A DNA stretch of 49,089 bases from an uncultured Selenomonadales bacterium (lineage in GTDB: Bacteria > Bacillota > Negativicutes > Selenomonadales > Selenomonadaceae): positions 1 to 49,089 of the forward strand of contig OMYB01000019.1 of assembly GCA_900315155.1 (NCBI GenBank), written 5' to 3'. Positions 17,076-26,990 of the stretch are shown piece after piece. The notes beneath the pieces were generated by a model. It saw only the letters and a program-made list of their open reading frames with translations, had not been told where the DNA came from and did no database searches. The position numbers were made by a program, and so were the translations under genes. Position 1 is the first letter of the stretch. Every line of letters starts with the position of its first letter.

Positions 17076-17209
17076 GCAGATTCTGTTATTTCCTGTCTAT
17101 TCCGCAGTTGCTATAATAAGACCAATGAAAGCGCAGAGCGCTTGAGAGATTTGGAAGAAACGATTTCACGATTGTAGTTGGCCGGGCGGCCAGAAGGATG
17201 GTGACCAGC

Positions 17210-17533
17210 ATGTTTAGCATTCAGGCTTATGTGGTTGAGGACAAAGAGGTTATGGTTCTCGATGGTACGCAGGGCTTCATGCCGGGCACGGCCGCGATCC
17301 GCCGCCTCTGCAGCCGCTGGAACGGCGTAGGCGCAGACCGGCTGATTCTCTTTACGGGCACGGAGCAGCATCCGTCCTTCCGAGCTTTCGAGGCTGACGG
17401 CACGGAGTGCGACCTGACGGCAGAAAACCTGAAGATCCTCTCCCGCACGGATTGCAATCTCGAGATCCGCCTGACGGATCATTTCGTCGGCATCCTGCAG
17501 TCTCTCGAGGAGGTATGCAGTCTCTCGGCTTGA
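17210..17533 (+). CDS. Orphan DapF N-lobe-like protein
   Basis: The product of about 107 residues resembles only the N-terminal lobe of diaminopimelate epimerase: IRRLCSRWNGVGADRLILF corresponds to the DapF stretch with IRRLxDRHxGVGxDxLL, and FRAFEADGTECDLTAENLKIL to the RIFNADGSE-x-CGNGxR stretch. At the position of the catalytic CGN motif it has LTAEN, so the first catalytic Cys is missing and the C-terminal lobe is absent. It is unlikely to epimerise; a regulatory or scaffold role is possible. ATG at 17210 or 17198 could be the start (AAGG at 17194-17197). It stands alone, with its own -10 and a terminator. Confidence 0.65.
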   Translation: MFSIQAYVVEDKEVMVLDGTQGFMPGTAAIRRLCSRWNGVGADRLILFTGTEQHPSFRAFEADGTECDLTAENLKILSRTDCNLEIRLTDHFVGILQSLEEVCSLSA

Positions 17534-17558
17534 AAGGATCCGGATAAACAAGCATAGT

Positions 17559-17588
17559 AAAAGCGGCAGCGCAGGCTGCCGCTTTTTT
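17559..17588. terminator. Bidirectional terminator
   Basis: AAAAGCGGCAGC pairs with GCTGCCGCTTTT around GCAG, with T-runs on both strands. It lies between convergent 17210-17533 and glyA. Confidence 0.9.
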
Positions 17589-17619
17589 GATGTGGTAAAT
17601 TGGTTTGAGGTAATCGGTC

Positions 17620-18867
17620 TTATTCGTAGAGCGGATATTTCTCGCAGAGAGCAGCGACGCGTTTTTTCGCTTCGGTCTTTGCGGCCTCGTCGTTCGGACG
17701 GTCGAGCACGAGCGCGATGATGTCCGCGACTTCCTTCATGTCCGCTTCCTTGAAGCCACGCGTCGTGAGCGCCGGTGAGCCGAGGCGGATGCCGCTCGTG
17801 ACGAACGGGGATAGCGGCTCGAACGGGATGGTGTTCTTGTTGACCGTGATGTTGACCTCATCGAGGAGGTTCTGCGCCTCTTTGCCCGTGAGGTTCTTGC
17901 TCGTGAGATCGACGAGCATGAGGTGGTTGTCCGTGCCGCCGGTTACGATGCGGAAGCCGTCTTTCGTGAGTTCATCGGCGAGGACCGCCGCGTTCTTGAC
18001 GAGTTGTTTCGCGTATTCCTTGAAGGATGGCTGCAGAGCCTCGCCGAGTGCGACGGCCTTTGCCGCGATGACATGCATGAGCGGGCCGCCCTGGATGCCA
18101 GGGAAGATTGCCTTGTTGAACTGTTTGCCGAATTCGGCATCCTTGCAGAGGATCATGCCGCCGCGCGGGCCGCGCAGGGTCTTGTGCGTCGTCGTCGTCA
18201 CGACATCGGCGTACGGCACCGGGCTCGGGTGCAGACCGGCTGCGACGAGACCTGCGATGTGTGCGATATCGACCATGAGATAAGCACCGACGCCGTGCGC
18301 GATGTTTGCCATGCGCTCGAAGTCGATGACGCGCGCATAAGCGGAGGCACCGGCGATGATGAGCTTCGGCTTGCATTCTTTGGCGATGCGCTCGAGTTCG
18401 TCGTAATCGATGCGCTCATCTTCTTTGCGCACGCCGTACGGTACGATGTGGAAATATTTACCGCTCATGTTGACGGGCGAGCCGTGCGTGAGGTGGCCGC
18501 CATCCGTGAGGTTCATGCCCATGACCGTGTCGCCGGGCTGCAGCAGGGCAAAGAACACGGCCATGTTTGCCTGTGCGCCGGAATGGGGCTGCACGTTTGC
18601 GTACTCCGCGCCGAACAGTTTCTTTGCGCGCTCGATGGCGAGCTGTTCGACGACGTCGACGTACTCGCAGCCGCCATAGTAACGCTTGCCCGGGTAGCCC
18701 TCGGCGTACTTGTTCGTCAGCACACTCCCCTGTGCCTCGAGCACCGCTTTCGACACGATATTTTCCGAAGCAATCAGCTCCAGCTTCGTGCGCTGGCGGT
18801 TCAGCTCTTTATCCAAAGCCTCTGCTACGGTGGGATCGGACTGTTTCAAGGAATCCATCAAGCTCAT
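17620..18867 (-). CDS. glyA: Serine hydroxymethyltransferase
   Basis: The 415-residue PLP enzyme interconverts serine and glycine with tetrahydrofolate. Clear family stretches are [38 protein letters not shown] near the N-terminus, the PLP-lysine motif [16 protein letters not shown], and the C-terminal [16 protein letters not shown]. The length is normal. ATG at 18867 is preferred because AGGAGG lies 8 bases upstream; the ATG at 18873 is only 2 bases from it. It shares the terminator at 17559 with the convergent gene. Confidence 0.97.
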   Translation of the reverse strand: MSLMDSLKQSDPTVAEALDKELNRQRTKLELIASENIVSKAVLEAQGSVLTNKYAEGYPGKRYYGGCEYVDVVEQLAIERAKKLFGAEYANVQPHSGAQANMAVFFALLQPGDTVMGMNLTDGGHLTHGSPVNMSGKYFHIVPYGVRKEDERIDYDELERIAKECKPKLIIAGASAYARVIDFERMANIAHGVGAYLMVDIAHIAGLVAAGLHPSPVPYADVVTTTTHKTLRGPRGGMILCKDAEFGKQFNKAIFPGIQGGPLMHVIAAKAVALGEALQPSFKEYAKQLVKNAAVLADELTKDGFRIVTGGTDNHLMLVDLTSKNLTGKEAQNLLDEVNITVNKNTIPFEPLSPFVTSGIRLGSPALTTRGFKEADMKEVADIIALVLDRPNDEAAKTEAKKRVAALCEKYPLYE

Positions 18868-18939
18868 ACACATATCCTCCTATATCTTGCTGAATAACTA
18901 CATGGTCTATTGTATCATATCCAAGAGGAAAAATGTACA

Positions 18940-18982
18940 AAAACTCGTACCAGTCGCGATGCGGCTTTGGTACGAGTTTTTT
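18940..18982 (-). terminator. Terminator of the secreted EEP-domain gene
   Basis: AAAACTCGTACCA and TGGTACGAGTTTT are perfect 13-bp arms, with T-runs on either strand. It insulates the 19002-20834 gene from glyA downstream on the same strand. Confidence 0.85.
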
Positions 18983-19001
18983 CGGCAGGCTCGATTGGAA
19001 T

Positions 19002-20834
19002 TTATTTGAGGTCGACCTGGACGAGCAGCGGATCGTGGTCGGATACGCGGTCGTCAGCCATGAACGGGGAGTTCACGTGGACGATGTCGAACTGGCAGTT
19101 CGGGACGAGGCGGTTTGATACGATGATGTTGTCGAGAATCTGGTTGTTGCCACCGTAGAAGTAGGAGTAACGGTCAGCCCAGTCATGATGGCCGACGAGG
19201 TTCGTGAGCGTCGTGCCCTCGAGCGTCTTGATGACAGGGGAGAACTCGAAGTCGTTGAAGTCGCCCATGAGCATGATGTTCTTGTCCGGATCCTGCTGCA
19301 GGCCCTCATCGACGAAGCTGCGGATATCCTTGGCAAGCTGCAGGCGTTTCTCCTCGGAACGGAGTTTTACCGGCTGGTGCTGGCCGTAGAGCGTGTCATC
19401 GCCGCGCTTGGAGTTCAGGTGGTTCGCGATGAGCGTGATATCCTTGCCGTTGAACGTGAACTCCGCGGCGAGGGATTTGCGCGTGTACTGGAAAATCGGG
19501 TTCTGCGGATCGATGCGGCCCGGGTTCAGCGAGAGGTGCCCGCCGTTCCATTTCACGGCCTGGTTCGTCTTGCCTTCGGGGACGCCGCTCTTCAGCTGGA
19601 CGCGTGCCGGATTGTAGAAATAGGCGACGCGAATGTTGGCGCCCGGCTGGCCGCCATCGGCATTGTTGTCCGGATTGATGTTGATGAGCTGGTACGCCGG
19701 GCCACCTGCTGCCTTGACGGCATCGATGAGGTACTGGCCGCTCTGGCTGGCATCCGTCGTGCCGCTGTCATCCTTGCCATCGTTGTCCTGCAGTTCGAGG
19801 ACCGTGATGATGTCCGGCTGGTGCAGGTCGTTCACGATGGAGTTCGCGAGGCGCGTCACCTTGCTCTGCGGGGTATGGCCCTTCGAGAAGTTCTCGATGT
19901 TGTAGGAAGCGATGAGGAGCTTCGACGGATCCGGTACGATCGTCGTCTTATCGAAGTCGTGCTTCAGCCCGCCATCGATGATCGGAGGCATCTGGTTCGC
20001 GAGCGTCTGGACCTGATAGTTGCCGAACGCGTAGCTTACGACGCCGATGATCGGATCCTGATAGTGGTCGCCGGCCTTCGCGCGGTAGGTTTTTCCACCG
20101 TCGCCCTGCAGGTAGACGCAGATATGCTCCGGATGCATGTCGTCCGCCGCGATGGAGAGGCCACCGCAGTTGTTGAACGGACCCTCATGCGTGCCCGGGA
20201 CAACCCAGACGTCAGCGTAGCGCTGCGGGCCGAGTACTTTGGCATTCTTGATTTCGACGCGCATGCCCTCCAGGGACTCCCAAAAGTCGATGGCATCCTT
20301 GTCCGGGTTGAATACGGTCAGGCCATCGCTGTCGATCGTCTTGCGGGGGATCTTGCGATCCTCGTCCAGCACGATCGGCTTCGGCAGGTTCGCGCGGCCG
20401 AGAGCCTTGATGACTTTGACCTTATTCGCTTTGATTTCCGTCACGGGGAGGTCGGTCTCTTTTTTCTCGCGGTAGCCGACGTTGAAGTACTCCGTGACTT
20501 CTCCGCTGACGCTGACGAGATCGCCGATGCTGCAGGACGCATCCGGCGCGTAGACGAGAACGGCATCCGACGTCTTGTCATCGCCATCGCCCTCGGGGTC
20601 CTGGATAAAGAACGAGCTCGCGCCTGCGCGGTACGTCACGACGCCCTGCACCTCGACGTCCTTGCCCTGGTACGGGGAATACTGCGCAGCGCCCTGCACC
20701 TGGCCGATGTGGGTGAGCTTCTCCGCAGCTGCCGCAACGTCCGGTGAGAGCACCTGTCCCAAGAGCGCGGAGCCTGCGATGAGTGCGGCCGCCAGCAGAT
20801 GCCTGGTGATGTTTTTGCGAATCGATCGGATCAT
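19002..20834 (-). CDS. Secreted endonuclease/exonuclease/phosphatase-family protein
   Basis: The 610-residue protein has a Sec signal peptide (MIRSIRKNITRHLLAAALIAGSALLG...AAAAE). An OB-fold-like region follows (about 40-150: VEVQGVVTYRAGASSFFIQDPEGDG), then a DNase I-like EEP domain at about 310-610 with IASYNIENFS, ITVLELQDNDG, GDFNDFEFSP and the terminal SDHDPLLVQVDL. This architecture matches large extracellular nucleases such as ExeM; a nuclease or phosphodiesterase acting outside the cytoplasm is likely. ATG at 20834 is chosen with GGAGG 7 bases upstream; the longer frame from 20849 starts on the ribosome site itself. On the minus strand TTGTAA and TAGAAT (16 apart) upstream could be its promoter. 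Confidence 0.85.
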   Translation of the reverse strand: MIRSIRKNITRHLLAAALIAGSALLGQVLSPDVAAAAEKLTHIGQVQGAAQYSPYQGKDVEVQGVVTYRAGASSFFIQDPEGDGDDKTSDAVLVYAPDASCSIGDLVSVSGEVTEYFNVGYREKKETDLPVTEIKANKVKVIKALGRANLPKPIVLDEDRKIPRKTIDSDGLTVFNPDKDAIDFWESLEGMRVEIKNAKVLGPQRYADVWVVPGTHEGPFNNCGGLSIAADDMHPEHICVYLQGDGGKTYRAKAGDHYQDPIIGVVSYAFGNYQVQTLANQMPPIIDGGLKHDFDKTTIVPDPSKLLIASYNIENFSKGHTPQSKVTRLANSIVNDLHQPDIITVLELQDNDGKDDSGTTDASQSGQYLIDAVKAAGGPAYQLININPDNNADGGQPGANIRVAYFYNPARVQLKSGVPEGKTNQAVKWNGGHLSLNPGRIDPQNPIFQYTRKSLAAEFTFNGKDITLIANHLNSKRGDDTLYGQHQPVKLRSEEKRLQLAKDIRSFVDEGLQQDPDKNIMLMGDFNDFEFSPVIKTLEGTTLTNLVGHHDWADRYSYFYGGNNQILDNIIVSNRLVPNCQFDIVHVNSPFMADDRVSDHDPLLVQVDLK

Positions 20835-20944
20835 GACATTTCCTCCCATGATTTGACGTGTTTGTATAAGAATTCTATTCCGTTTCGTATAGTTTACAAT
20901 TTTCAGAATAGAAAGGTCAATGACACATGTCCCTTTTTTGACGC

Positions 20945-20985
20945 AAAAAACGACCAGAACGGCGTTTTTACGTCGAATCTGGTCG
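20945..20985 (-). terminator. Terminator of accC
   Basis: CGACCAGA and TCTGGTCG arms with a T-run of six on the minus strand, 34 bases after the accC stop. Confidence 0.75.
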
Positions 20986-21018
20986 CTGGTTTTATCGTAT
21001 TTCCTTGTCGGAAGGGCG

Positions 21019-22353
<1,335 letters not shown>

Positions 22354-22365
22354 TTTTTCCCTCCT

Positions 22366-22398
22366 GATTTTTCGATAACGGTTTTCGAAAACGGTCAA
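22366..22398 (-). promoter_or_regulatory. Palindrome-containing region upstream of accC
   Basis: On the minus strand TTGACC is followed by a self-complementary TTTTCGAAAA flanked by CCG/CCGTT, ending about 15 bases before the accC ribosome site. It could be a promoter with operator; the -10 is not clear. Confidence 0.3.
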
Positions 22399-22526
22399 TT
22401 TCATTTTTACAGGCTGTTTATATCACCTGCTACTAAATATCTGTAGTTAGAGTACCATCTTTCGCGGGGAAAGTCAACTCATACCCCTTTGTAAAAGGGA
22501 CTCACTGTCCAGATGTCCTGTGGAGG

Positions 22527-23240
22527 TTAATAGCCGCCCAGCTCCGGCATGGGGTCGGATTGCCAAATCTGCTGCGTCAGGACGTCTACGGCTGAGATGC
22601 GGCCGCCCTGGATGAAACCGCCCGTATCGGTGAGGATGCGCCGTCCCCCATCAAGAATCAGCGGCTGGTCTCCCAGGTCTTTTCCCATATAATAGGAGAG
22701 ATAGGGCAGCGGCGTATGGCCCGTCGTGATGACTTCTTCCCCGTCGTATTGACTCATCATCGCGAAATCGCGGTCCCAGAGCAGCGTCTGCGGATCCTGT
22801 TCCGCCAATGGCACGCCAAGTTTCAATCCAGCGTGCATGAACCAGTACGTGCGGCCATCCTGCCGGACCTCATAGAAATACGGCATCGATTTTATGGCCT
22901 GAGCCCAGCGCAAAAGGAAATCCTGCAGGTTTTCCATCCCTTGCAGGCTCCTTGCCGTTTCGTCACCGCCGTTCTGCAGCCAGAGTTCCCGATCGACACC
23001 GAGCAGGCTGGCAAGCATCATCTCCTCATGGTTGCCACGCAGGAAGACACGGTTCGACTTACCAACCTGTCCGAGTACCCATTCCATGATGGCACGGTTC
23101 TCCTTGCCGCGGTCTGTATAGTCACCGAGGAAGATGGCCAGGTCCTGTGTTTCGTCAAAATCCAGCCGTTTCCAAAGTGTGCTGAATTTCTGATAGTTGC
23201 CATGAATGTCGCCAATGGCGAGAATTCGTCGATACGTCAT
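22527..23240 (-). CDS. PPP-type metallophosphoesterase (Ser/Thr phosphatase-like)
   Basis: The 237-residue protein carries the complete PPP/PrpA signature: GDIHGNYQKF, GDYTDRGKENRAI, RGNHEEMML, then HAG (MHAGLKLG) and GHT (TTGHTPLPY), providing a two-metal site. PPP-family enzymes of this size (PrpA/PrpB, lambda phosphatase) remove phosphate from Ser/Thr or Tyr. Its start is divergent from the kinase-containing operon beginning near 23481, which makes it a candidate partner for that kinase; this is inference. AGGAGG lies upstream of the ATG at 23240. Confidence 0.88.
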   Translation of the reverse strand: MTYRRILAIGDIHGNYQKFSTLWKRLDFDETQDLAIFLGDYTDRGKENRAIMEWVLGQVGKSNRVFLRGNHEEMMLASLLGVDRELWLQNGGDETARSLQGMENLQDFLLRWAQAIKSMPYFYEVRQDGRTYWFMHAGLKLGVPLAEQDPQTLLWDRDFAMMSQYDGEEVITTGHTPLPYLSYYMGKDLGDQPLILDGGRRILTDTGGFIQGGRISAVDVLTQQIWQSDPMPELGGY

Positions 23241-23397
23241 TCCTCACACCTCCTGATAGATTCTTTGTATCGTTTAGGATTATTCTACATCAGGAGACCG
23301 CATTCCTGCTAATTGAGATGCAAAATTTAAAATACGAGAAGGATGTAAAATGGTATATTATTTTTTCTTTATAAAAAAGAACTTTTCTTGCGGCGCT

Positions 23398-23415
23398 GAT
23401 TATGCTATCATAATC
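23398..23415. promoter_or_regulatory. Inverted repeat in the divergent intergenic region
   Basis: The gap 23241-23480 (extending to 23552 if the first duplicate is not translated) is AT-rich and holds no gene. It contains a perfect inverted repeat, GATTATG-CTAT-CATAATC, which overlaps a weak -10 (CATAAT, 23409-23414). It is placed where an operator shared by the phosphatase gene and the kinase operon would lie. No consensus -35 was found. Confidence 0.4.
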
Positions 23416-23480
23416 ATGTCAATCAAAACAAGATGAGAGAAGGCGGAATCGCGTTTGCGCGGATCAAACGAACGAAGTAA

Positions 23481-23783
23481 TGGTATGATGGACTGACGCT
23501 GCAGCAGAAGCTCCATTGGCGGAAAGTCTTTTACGTCGGAGGTGTTCTTGTCATGTGCGTCGTGGCTTACGCAAGTTTGGACTTTGTCCTTTCAGCGGCA
23601 CGCTATACGCAGGGAGACGGTGTGACGCGCACGTATGCCGTCATCGATACGGAGGACGGCACATACACAGGGCCCCTGAAAAAAAGCGTATATGAAGGGA
23701 CGGGCGCGTACGAGTACAAGATCGGCTCGGAGGAAGGCAAGGGCAAGCCACCGCGCGGCATCTACGTTGGTGCGTTCATAGTA
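23481..23783 (+). pseudogene. Truncated first copy of the MORN-like membrane protein gene
   Basis: This frame encodes a membrane segment (VFYVGGVLVMCVVAYASLDFVL) and then TRTYAVIDTEDGTYTGPL, matching TRTYAVVDSDNGTYFGPL of the intact gene at 23826. Homology breaks off at RGIYVGAF, where the intact copy continues through its last MORN units. There is no stop codon, so the frame reads on into the second copy and gives a 255-codon fusion from ATG 23553. GGAGG lies 10 bases before that ATG; an alternative ATGATG at 23485 is out of frame and stops at once. I interpret it as a decayed duplicate, although a translated fusion cannot be excluded. Confidence 0.5.
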
Positions 23784-23803
23784 TATGTATTGATATGTAT
23801 TGA
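23784..23803 (+). repeat. Tandem 10-bp direct repeat at the duplication boundary
   Basis: TATGTATTGA occurs twice head to tail at 23784-23793 and 23794-23803, exactly where homology between the two MORN-like copies ends. Confidence 0.8.
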
Positions 23804-23825
23804 AAAAATGAAAGGAAGGATGGCA

Positions 23826-24320
23826 ATGGGACGTTCGAATAAAGCATCGTCGATGGAAATACGGGGAGCTGCGTTCCCCATCGGTCCTGCGTTTTTGGTG
23901 CTGGGCATCATGTTTGTGGAATTGCTGATCATTTTTATGGATCACCCTATCAGCAAAGGCGCAACTGGCCATGGCGGGCTGACGCGTACGTATGCGGTCG
24001 TAGATTCTGATAATGGAACATATTTCGGTCCTTTGGTGCAGGGGCGCTACAAGGGAACAGGGACATATGTTTTCAAGACGTCGCAGTCGGATGAAAATAA
24101 AGGTACGCCCCTTCTTCGGGGTACGTATGTCGGACAATTCGATGACACTGCGAATGGCGAAGGCGTAGCATCCTTTGAATATGGTCGTACGTATCGCGGC
24201 ACCTTCAAAGACGGCAAGCTCATCTCGGGAACGTATGTCGATGAAGATGGCAAGGTGCAGCAAGGCAATTTTTCCAAACCATTGGAAGCAACAAATATCT
24301 TCCGCATCCCGATGCGGTGA
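23826..24320 (+). CDS. Membrane-anchored MORN-like repeat protein
   Basis: The 164-residue protein has one N-terminal membrane helix (AAFPIGPAFLVLGIMFVELLIIF). An extracytoplasmic or cytoplasmic region of MORN-like units follows: GTYFGPLVQGRYKGTGTYVF, LLRGTYVGQFDDTANGEGVA and RTYRGTFKDGKLISGTYVDE. MORN repeats often bind membranes or proteins. ATG at 23826 is chosen because GGAAGG ends 6 bases upstream; ATG 23820 is too close to it. It is preceded by a truncated duplicate and is the first intact gene of the nine-gene cluster. The next gene starts 14 bases downstream. Confidence 0.65.
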   Translation: MGRSNKASSMEIRGAAFPIGPAFLVLGIMFVELLIIFMDHPISKGATGHGGLTRTYAVVDSDNGTYFGPLVQGRYKGTGTYVFKTSQSDENKGTPLLRGTYVGQFDDTANGEGVASFEYGRTYRGTFKDGKLISGTYVDEDGKVQQGNFSKPLEATNIFRIPMR

Positions 24321-24334
24321 AAGGTGGACTCTCG

Positions 24335-25141
24335 ATGAACGATCTCTCATATCTCTTGGTCGCAGCGACAGCCGCCGCTCTCCCGGACGACCAAGAATTG
24401 CAACATCTACTGGCGTACAGCAGCATCCTGCATTCCCCAGAGTATCAGCGGCTGGAATCGAGCGCGGACTATCAGAAGGCGTTTTGCGCGTCGTGCGGCA
24501 GGGAGCAGCTCCGTGCCACATCCATGGAACAACTGAAACGCCTCGAAACGTCGCTCCGTTTCATCCGTCCGTTCCTCGATGCACTCATGCAGGCGCTGGC
24601 GAAAGGGCGCATCCCGCAGGCCGTGCTGCAGGCAAATCCGGATTTCTACGATGCTGCCTCGCTGGAGGACCTGACGCATCAATTGGAGCAGGCGAAACCG
24701 GGCGACGAAGTTTTCACGAATCTCGCGCCGAGCGATGGCATGGCGCTCTTCCTGCCAGCGACCGTGCGCAGCTTGAAAGAGAAATTTGATCTTTTGTCGG
24801 ACACGTGCCGTTCTGCGGGTGAGCTCAAGATCGAACTTCTGCGGCTCTTTCCCCAACAAAACTATTGCATCGCAAAAGGAGAATGGCATAATCTGCAAAG
24901 TGCGTATCAACAGAAATATCGCGCGCTCGAACAGACAGTGCAAGACCGACACGATGAGCGATCCGCTTCTCGCATCGCGCACGTCTTGATGGTGCTGCCG
25001 TTCCTGCTGCTGCCGTCGTGCATCCTGTCGCTCACGGATCATTGGACGACAGAATGTGCGGTCTTCTCCATCATCGGCATGGCGACTGTTTCTGTCGCCG
25101 TTTCCGTCATGATGAAAAAGAAAGGGGCAGCGCTAGGATGA
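24335..25141 (+). CDS. Hypothetical C-terminally anchored membrane protein (paralogue A)
   Basis: I do not recognise the family. The 268-residue protein has a soluble, mainly helical N-terminal region of about 200 residues (YLLVAATAAALPDDQELQHL at the start) and two membrane helices at the C-terminus (IAHVLMVLPFLLLPSCILSL and ECAVFSIIGMATVSVAVSVM). It is a clear paralogue of the protein at 26199: both begin with Y-x-LL-A-x-A-x-x-LP-x-D-x-EL, share P-STVRS/PATVRS in the middle and end with two helices. AAAGGTGG lies 7 bases before the ATG; the GTG at 24317 has no such site. Its stop overlaps the next start (ATGA). Confidence 0.6.
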   Translation: MNDLSYLLVAATAAALPDDQELQHLLAYSSILHSPEYQRLESSADYQKAFCASCGREQLRATSMEQLKRLETSLRFIRPFLDALMQALAKGRIPQAVLQANPDFYDAASLEDLTHQLEQAKPGDEVFTNLAPSDGMALFLPATVRSLKEKFDLLSDTCRSAGELKIELLRLFPQQNYCIAKGEWHNLQSAYQQKYRALEQTVQDRHDERSASRIAHVLMVLPFLLLPSCILSLTDHWTTECAVFSIIGMATVSVAVSVMMKKKGAALG

Positions 25142-26187
25142 CGAAACAACAAGCATGGGAAGCCCTGCAACAGGAGGCCGCGCGTGCCGCAGCGGCAAGC
25201 AAGGCGCACGCACGGAACCGAGAAATCCTGCGTCTCGCCGTGTTGCTTTTGGCGGCGGTGATATTTGCTGGCATCGGGATCGTGGGGCAAGGATCTGTCG
25301 TCGAGCGCCATTACGCTGCGGGCGAAATCCATCTGGAAGAGCTCGGCTACAAAGACGATTTCGCGCGCTTGCGCGCGACGCTCGGGAACGATTGCAACGT
25401 CCTCATGACGGGCGGCAAAATCCTCGTCGATGACAAGGGCATCGTGTCCACGCTTCCTGTGGAGGGTGCGCGGACGATCACAGGCGCATCGTATTTGAAC
25501 CGCACGAAAGACGGCGTCGAATTTCGCGATGACAAGACACGGATGATTGGCCAGTGGAAGGATGGCGATGCGGACTTCAAGCGTCCGAGCGGTAGACTTT
25601 ACGGTTCGGATGAATATGGACAAATCTGTGAAGCAAACGGGCAGCGGTATGATATTTGCCTGCGCTACATGGAAGGAAACCTCGACCGGGGTGGAGAACG
25701 GCACATTGTCCTCAATGGGTCTTCCAAGAATGTCGTGGTGGATGAACCTGTCTGGACGTTCGCGGTCGTCGGCGACGGCATCCTTTATTTGACGACGAAC
25801 GGCGAGCTCAAGGCCATGAAATTCGAGGGACTCCAGCGCATGTTCCCGAAAACGCTGGCAAAGAATATCCAGGCGTTTTTCCTGAACGGCGATATCATCG
25901 CGCAGTCAGGGCGGGACATCCTGCGCTTCACGACGCGGGGGACGGACGAGCGCGTGCTCTTTACGGCAGCGGATGACAACAGTTATCTCGTCGGCTTGTC
26001 CGGCGAGACGATTTTCATGCAGGAAAATGGCATCCTCGTCTCGTACCAGAACGGCGAACGCAAGGAATGGACGAAATTACCGCATGCGCTCTATGAATCC
26101 ATTCAGATGATGCCAGACGGCAGCATCTACGTCGTCGTGCACGATTATGTCGATGGAGCGGATCAGCAGACGATGGAACGTCTGTAG
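25138..26187 (+). CDS. Membrane-anchored extracytoplasmic protein, beta-propeller-like
   Basis: The 349-residue protein has a charged N-terminal coil, one membrane helix at about 30-50 (ILRLAVLLLAAVIFAGIGIV) and a beta-rich domain of about 290 residues. Repeating short strands (DGILYLTTNGELKAMKFEGL, NGDIIAQSGRDILRFTTRG, SGETIFMQENGILVSYQNGE, DGSIYVVVHDY) suggest a propeller as in DUF5050-like or PQQ-type sensors. The fold call is from pattern only. It could sense a ligand or surface state for the downstream kinase. It overlaps the preceding gene by four bases and lies between two paralogous membrane protein genes. Confidence 0.55.
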   Translation: MTKQQAWEALQQEAARAAAASKAHARNREILRLAVLLLAAVIFAGIGIVGQGSVVERHYAAGEIHLEELGYKDDFARLRATLGNDCNVLMTGGKILVDDKGIVSTLPVEGARTITGASYLNRTKDGVEFRDDKTRMIGQWKDGDADFKRPSGRLYGSDEYGQICEANGQRYDICLRYMEGNLDRGGERHIVLNGSSKNVVVDEPVWTFAVVGDGILYLTTNGELKAMKFEGLQRMFPKTLAKNIQAFFLNGDIIAQSGRDILRFTTRGTDERVLFTAADDNSYLVGLSGETIFMQENGILVSYQNGERKEWTKLPHALYESIQMMPDGSIYVVVHDYVDGADQQTMERL

Positions 26188-26198
26188 AAAGAAACGGT

Positions 26199-26963
26199 AT
26201 GAATCTTCAAAGTTATGCCTTGCTCGGCGCGGTGGCAACGTGCCTGCCGTCAGATGAAGAACTCGGAAAAACATATGAGTTGGAGCACTTCTTCCGTTCG
26301 TCGGATTATCGGGCGCTGGTGTCGGATGCAGCCGTCAAACGGTATCTTCCCGAGGTGCTTGATCAGAAAAGGATACGCACGTGTTCGTCAAATGAGTTGC
26401 ATCAATTAGCGGAACTCATGAAGAGTTTGCACGCGTTTTTCCACTCGCTGGAACAGGGCATCCAAAAGGGGTGCTTGCCCAAATGGCAGCCAGAGCATCG
26501 TCCAGACTTAATGGATAAGGAATCTCTCAATCAGCGGACAAAACAACTGAAGTCCTATGGCGAGTGCGTTTCCATTTACACAAACATCCGCCCGCAAAAT
26601 TGCATGGATATCTTTGAACCGTCTACGGTGCGTTCCGTTCCGTATGATCTGCTGATGACGTTAAAGCCGAAGGTCTCGGGCGGGCAAGAATGGGGAAATC
26701 TGCTCGCAGAAACATTTGTTGGAAAGACGTATTGCATCTCGCAAGAGTCCCTTCCGTCGCGTTGGGATATCAGAACAGAAGAACAGGAAAAAGAGAAAGA
26801 CGAAAATGATGTGGCCATTGCACAGGCTCTAGGCATTTTCTCTGCGGTGGTTTTTGCGGGATTTGATTTCTTAGTTTTTGATGGAAAGCATATTCACTAC
26901 TGGTCGTTTACTATTATTTATGCTATAACGGCTCTCATTTACTTATTTATTATAAAACGGTAA
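26199..26963 (+). CDS. Hypothetical C-terminally anchored membrane protein (paralogue B)
   Basis: The 254-residue paralogue of the 24335 protein starts YALLGAVATCLPSDEELGKT, shares the middle FEPSTVRSVPYDLL and ends with two membrane helices (IAQALGIFSAVVFAGFDFLVF and YWSFTIIYAITALIYLFII). The region before the helices is highly charged (EEQEKEKDEND). The function is unknown; a pair of such proteins flanking an anchored sensor-like protein suggests a heteromeric membrane complex. The gene is less GC-rich than its neighbours. The ribosome site is weak (AGAAA), and the preceding stop is 11 bases upstream. Confidence 0.6.
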   Translation: MNLQSYALLGAVATCLPSDEELGKTYELEHFFRSSDYRALVSDAAVKRYLPEVLDQKRIRTCSSNELHQLAELMKSLHAFFHSLEQGIQKGCLPKWQPEHRPDLMDKESLNQRTKQLKSYGECVSIYTNIRPQNCMDIFEPSTVRSVPYDLLMTLKPKVSGGQEWGNLLAETFVGKTYCISQESLPSRWDIRTEEQEKEKDENDVAIAQALGIFSAVVFAGFDFLVFDGKHIHYWSFTIIYAITALIYLFIIKR

Positions 26964-26990
26964 GCTCTCGCTTTCGAGAAAGGACACAGC

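Noticed and set aside
23553..24320. Single 255-residue MORN protein
   Set aside because: Internal duplication, a ribosome site at 23814-23819 and a homology break at a direct repeat indicate a truncated copy followed by an intact gene.
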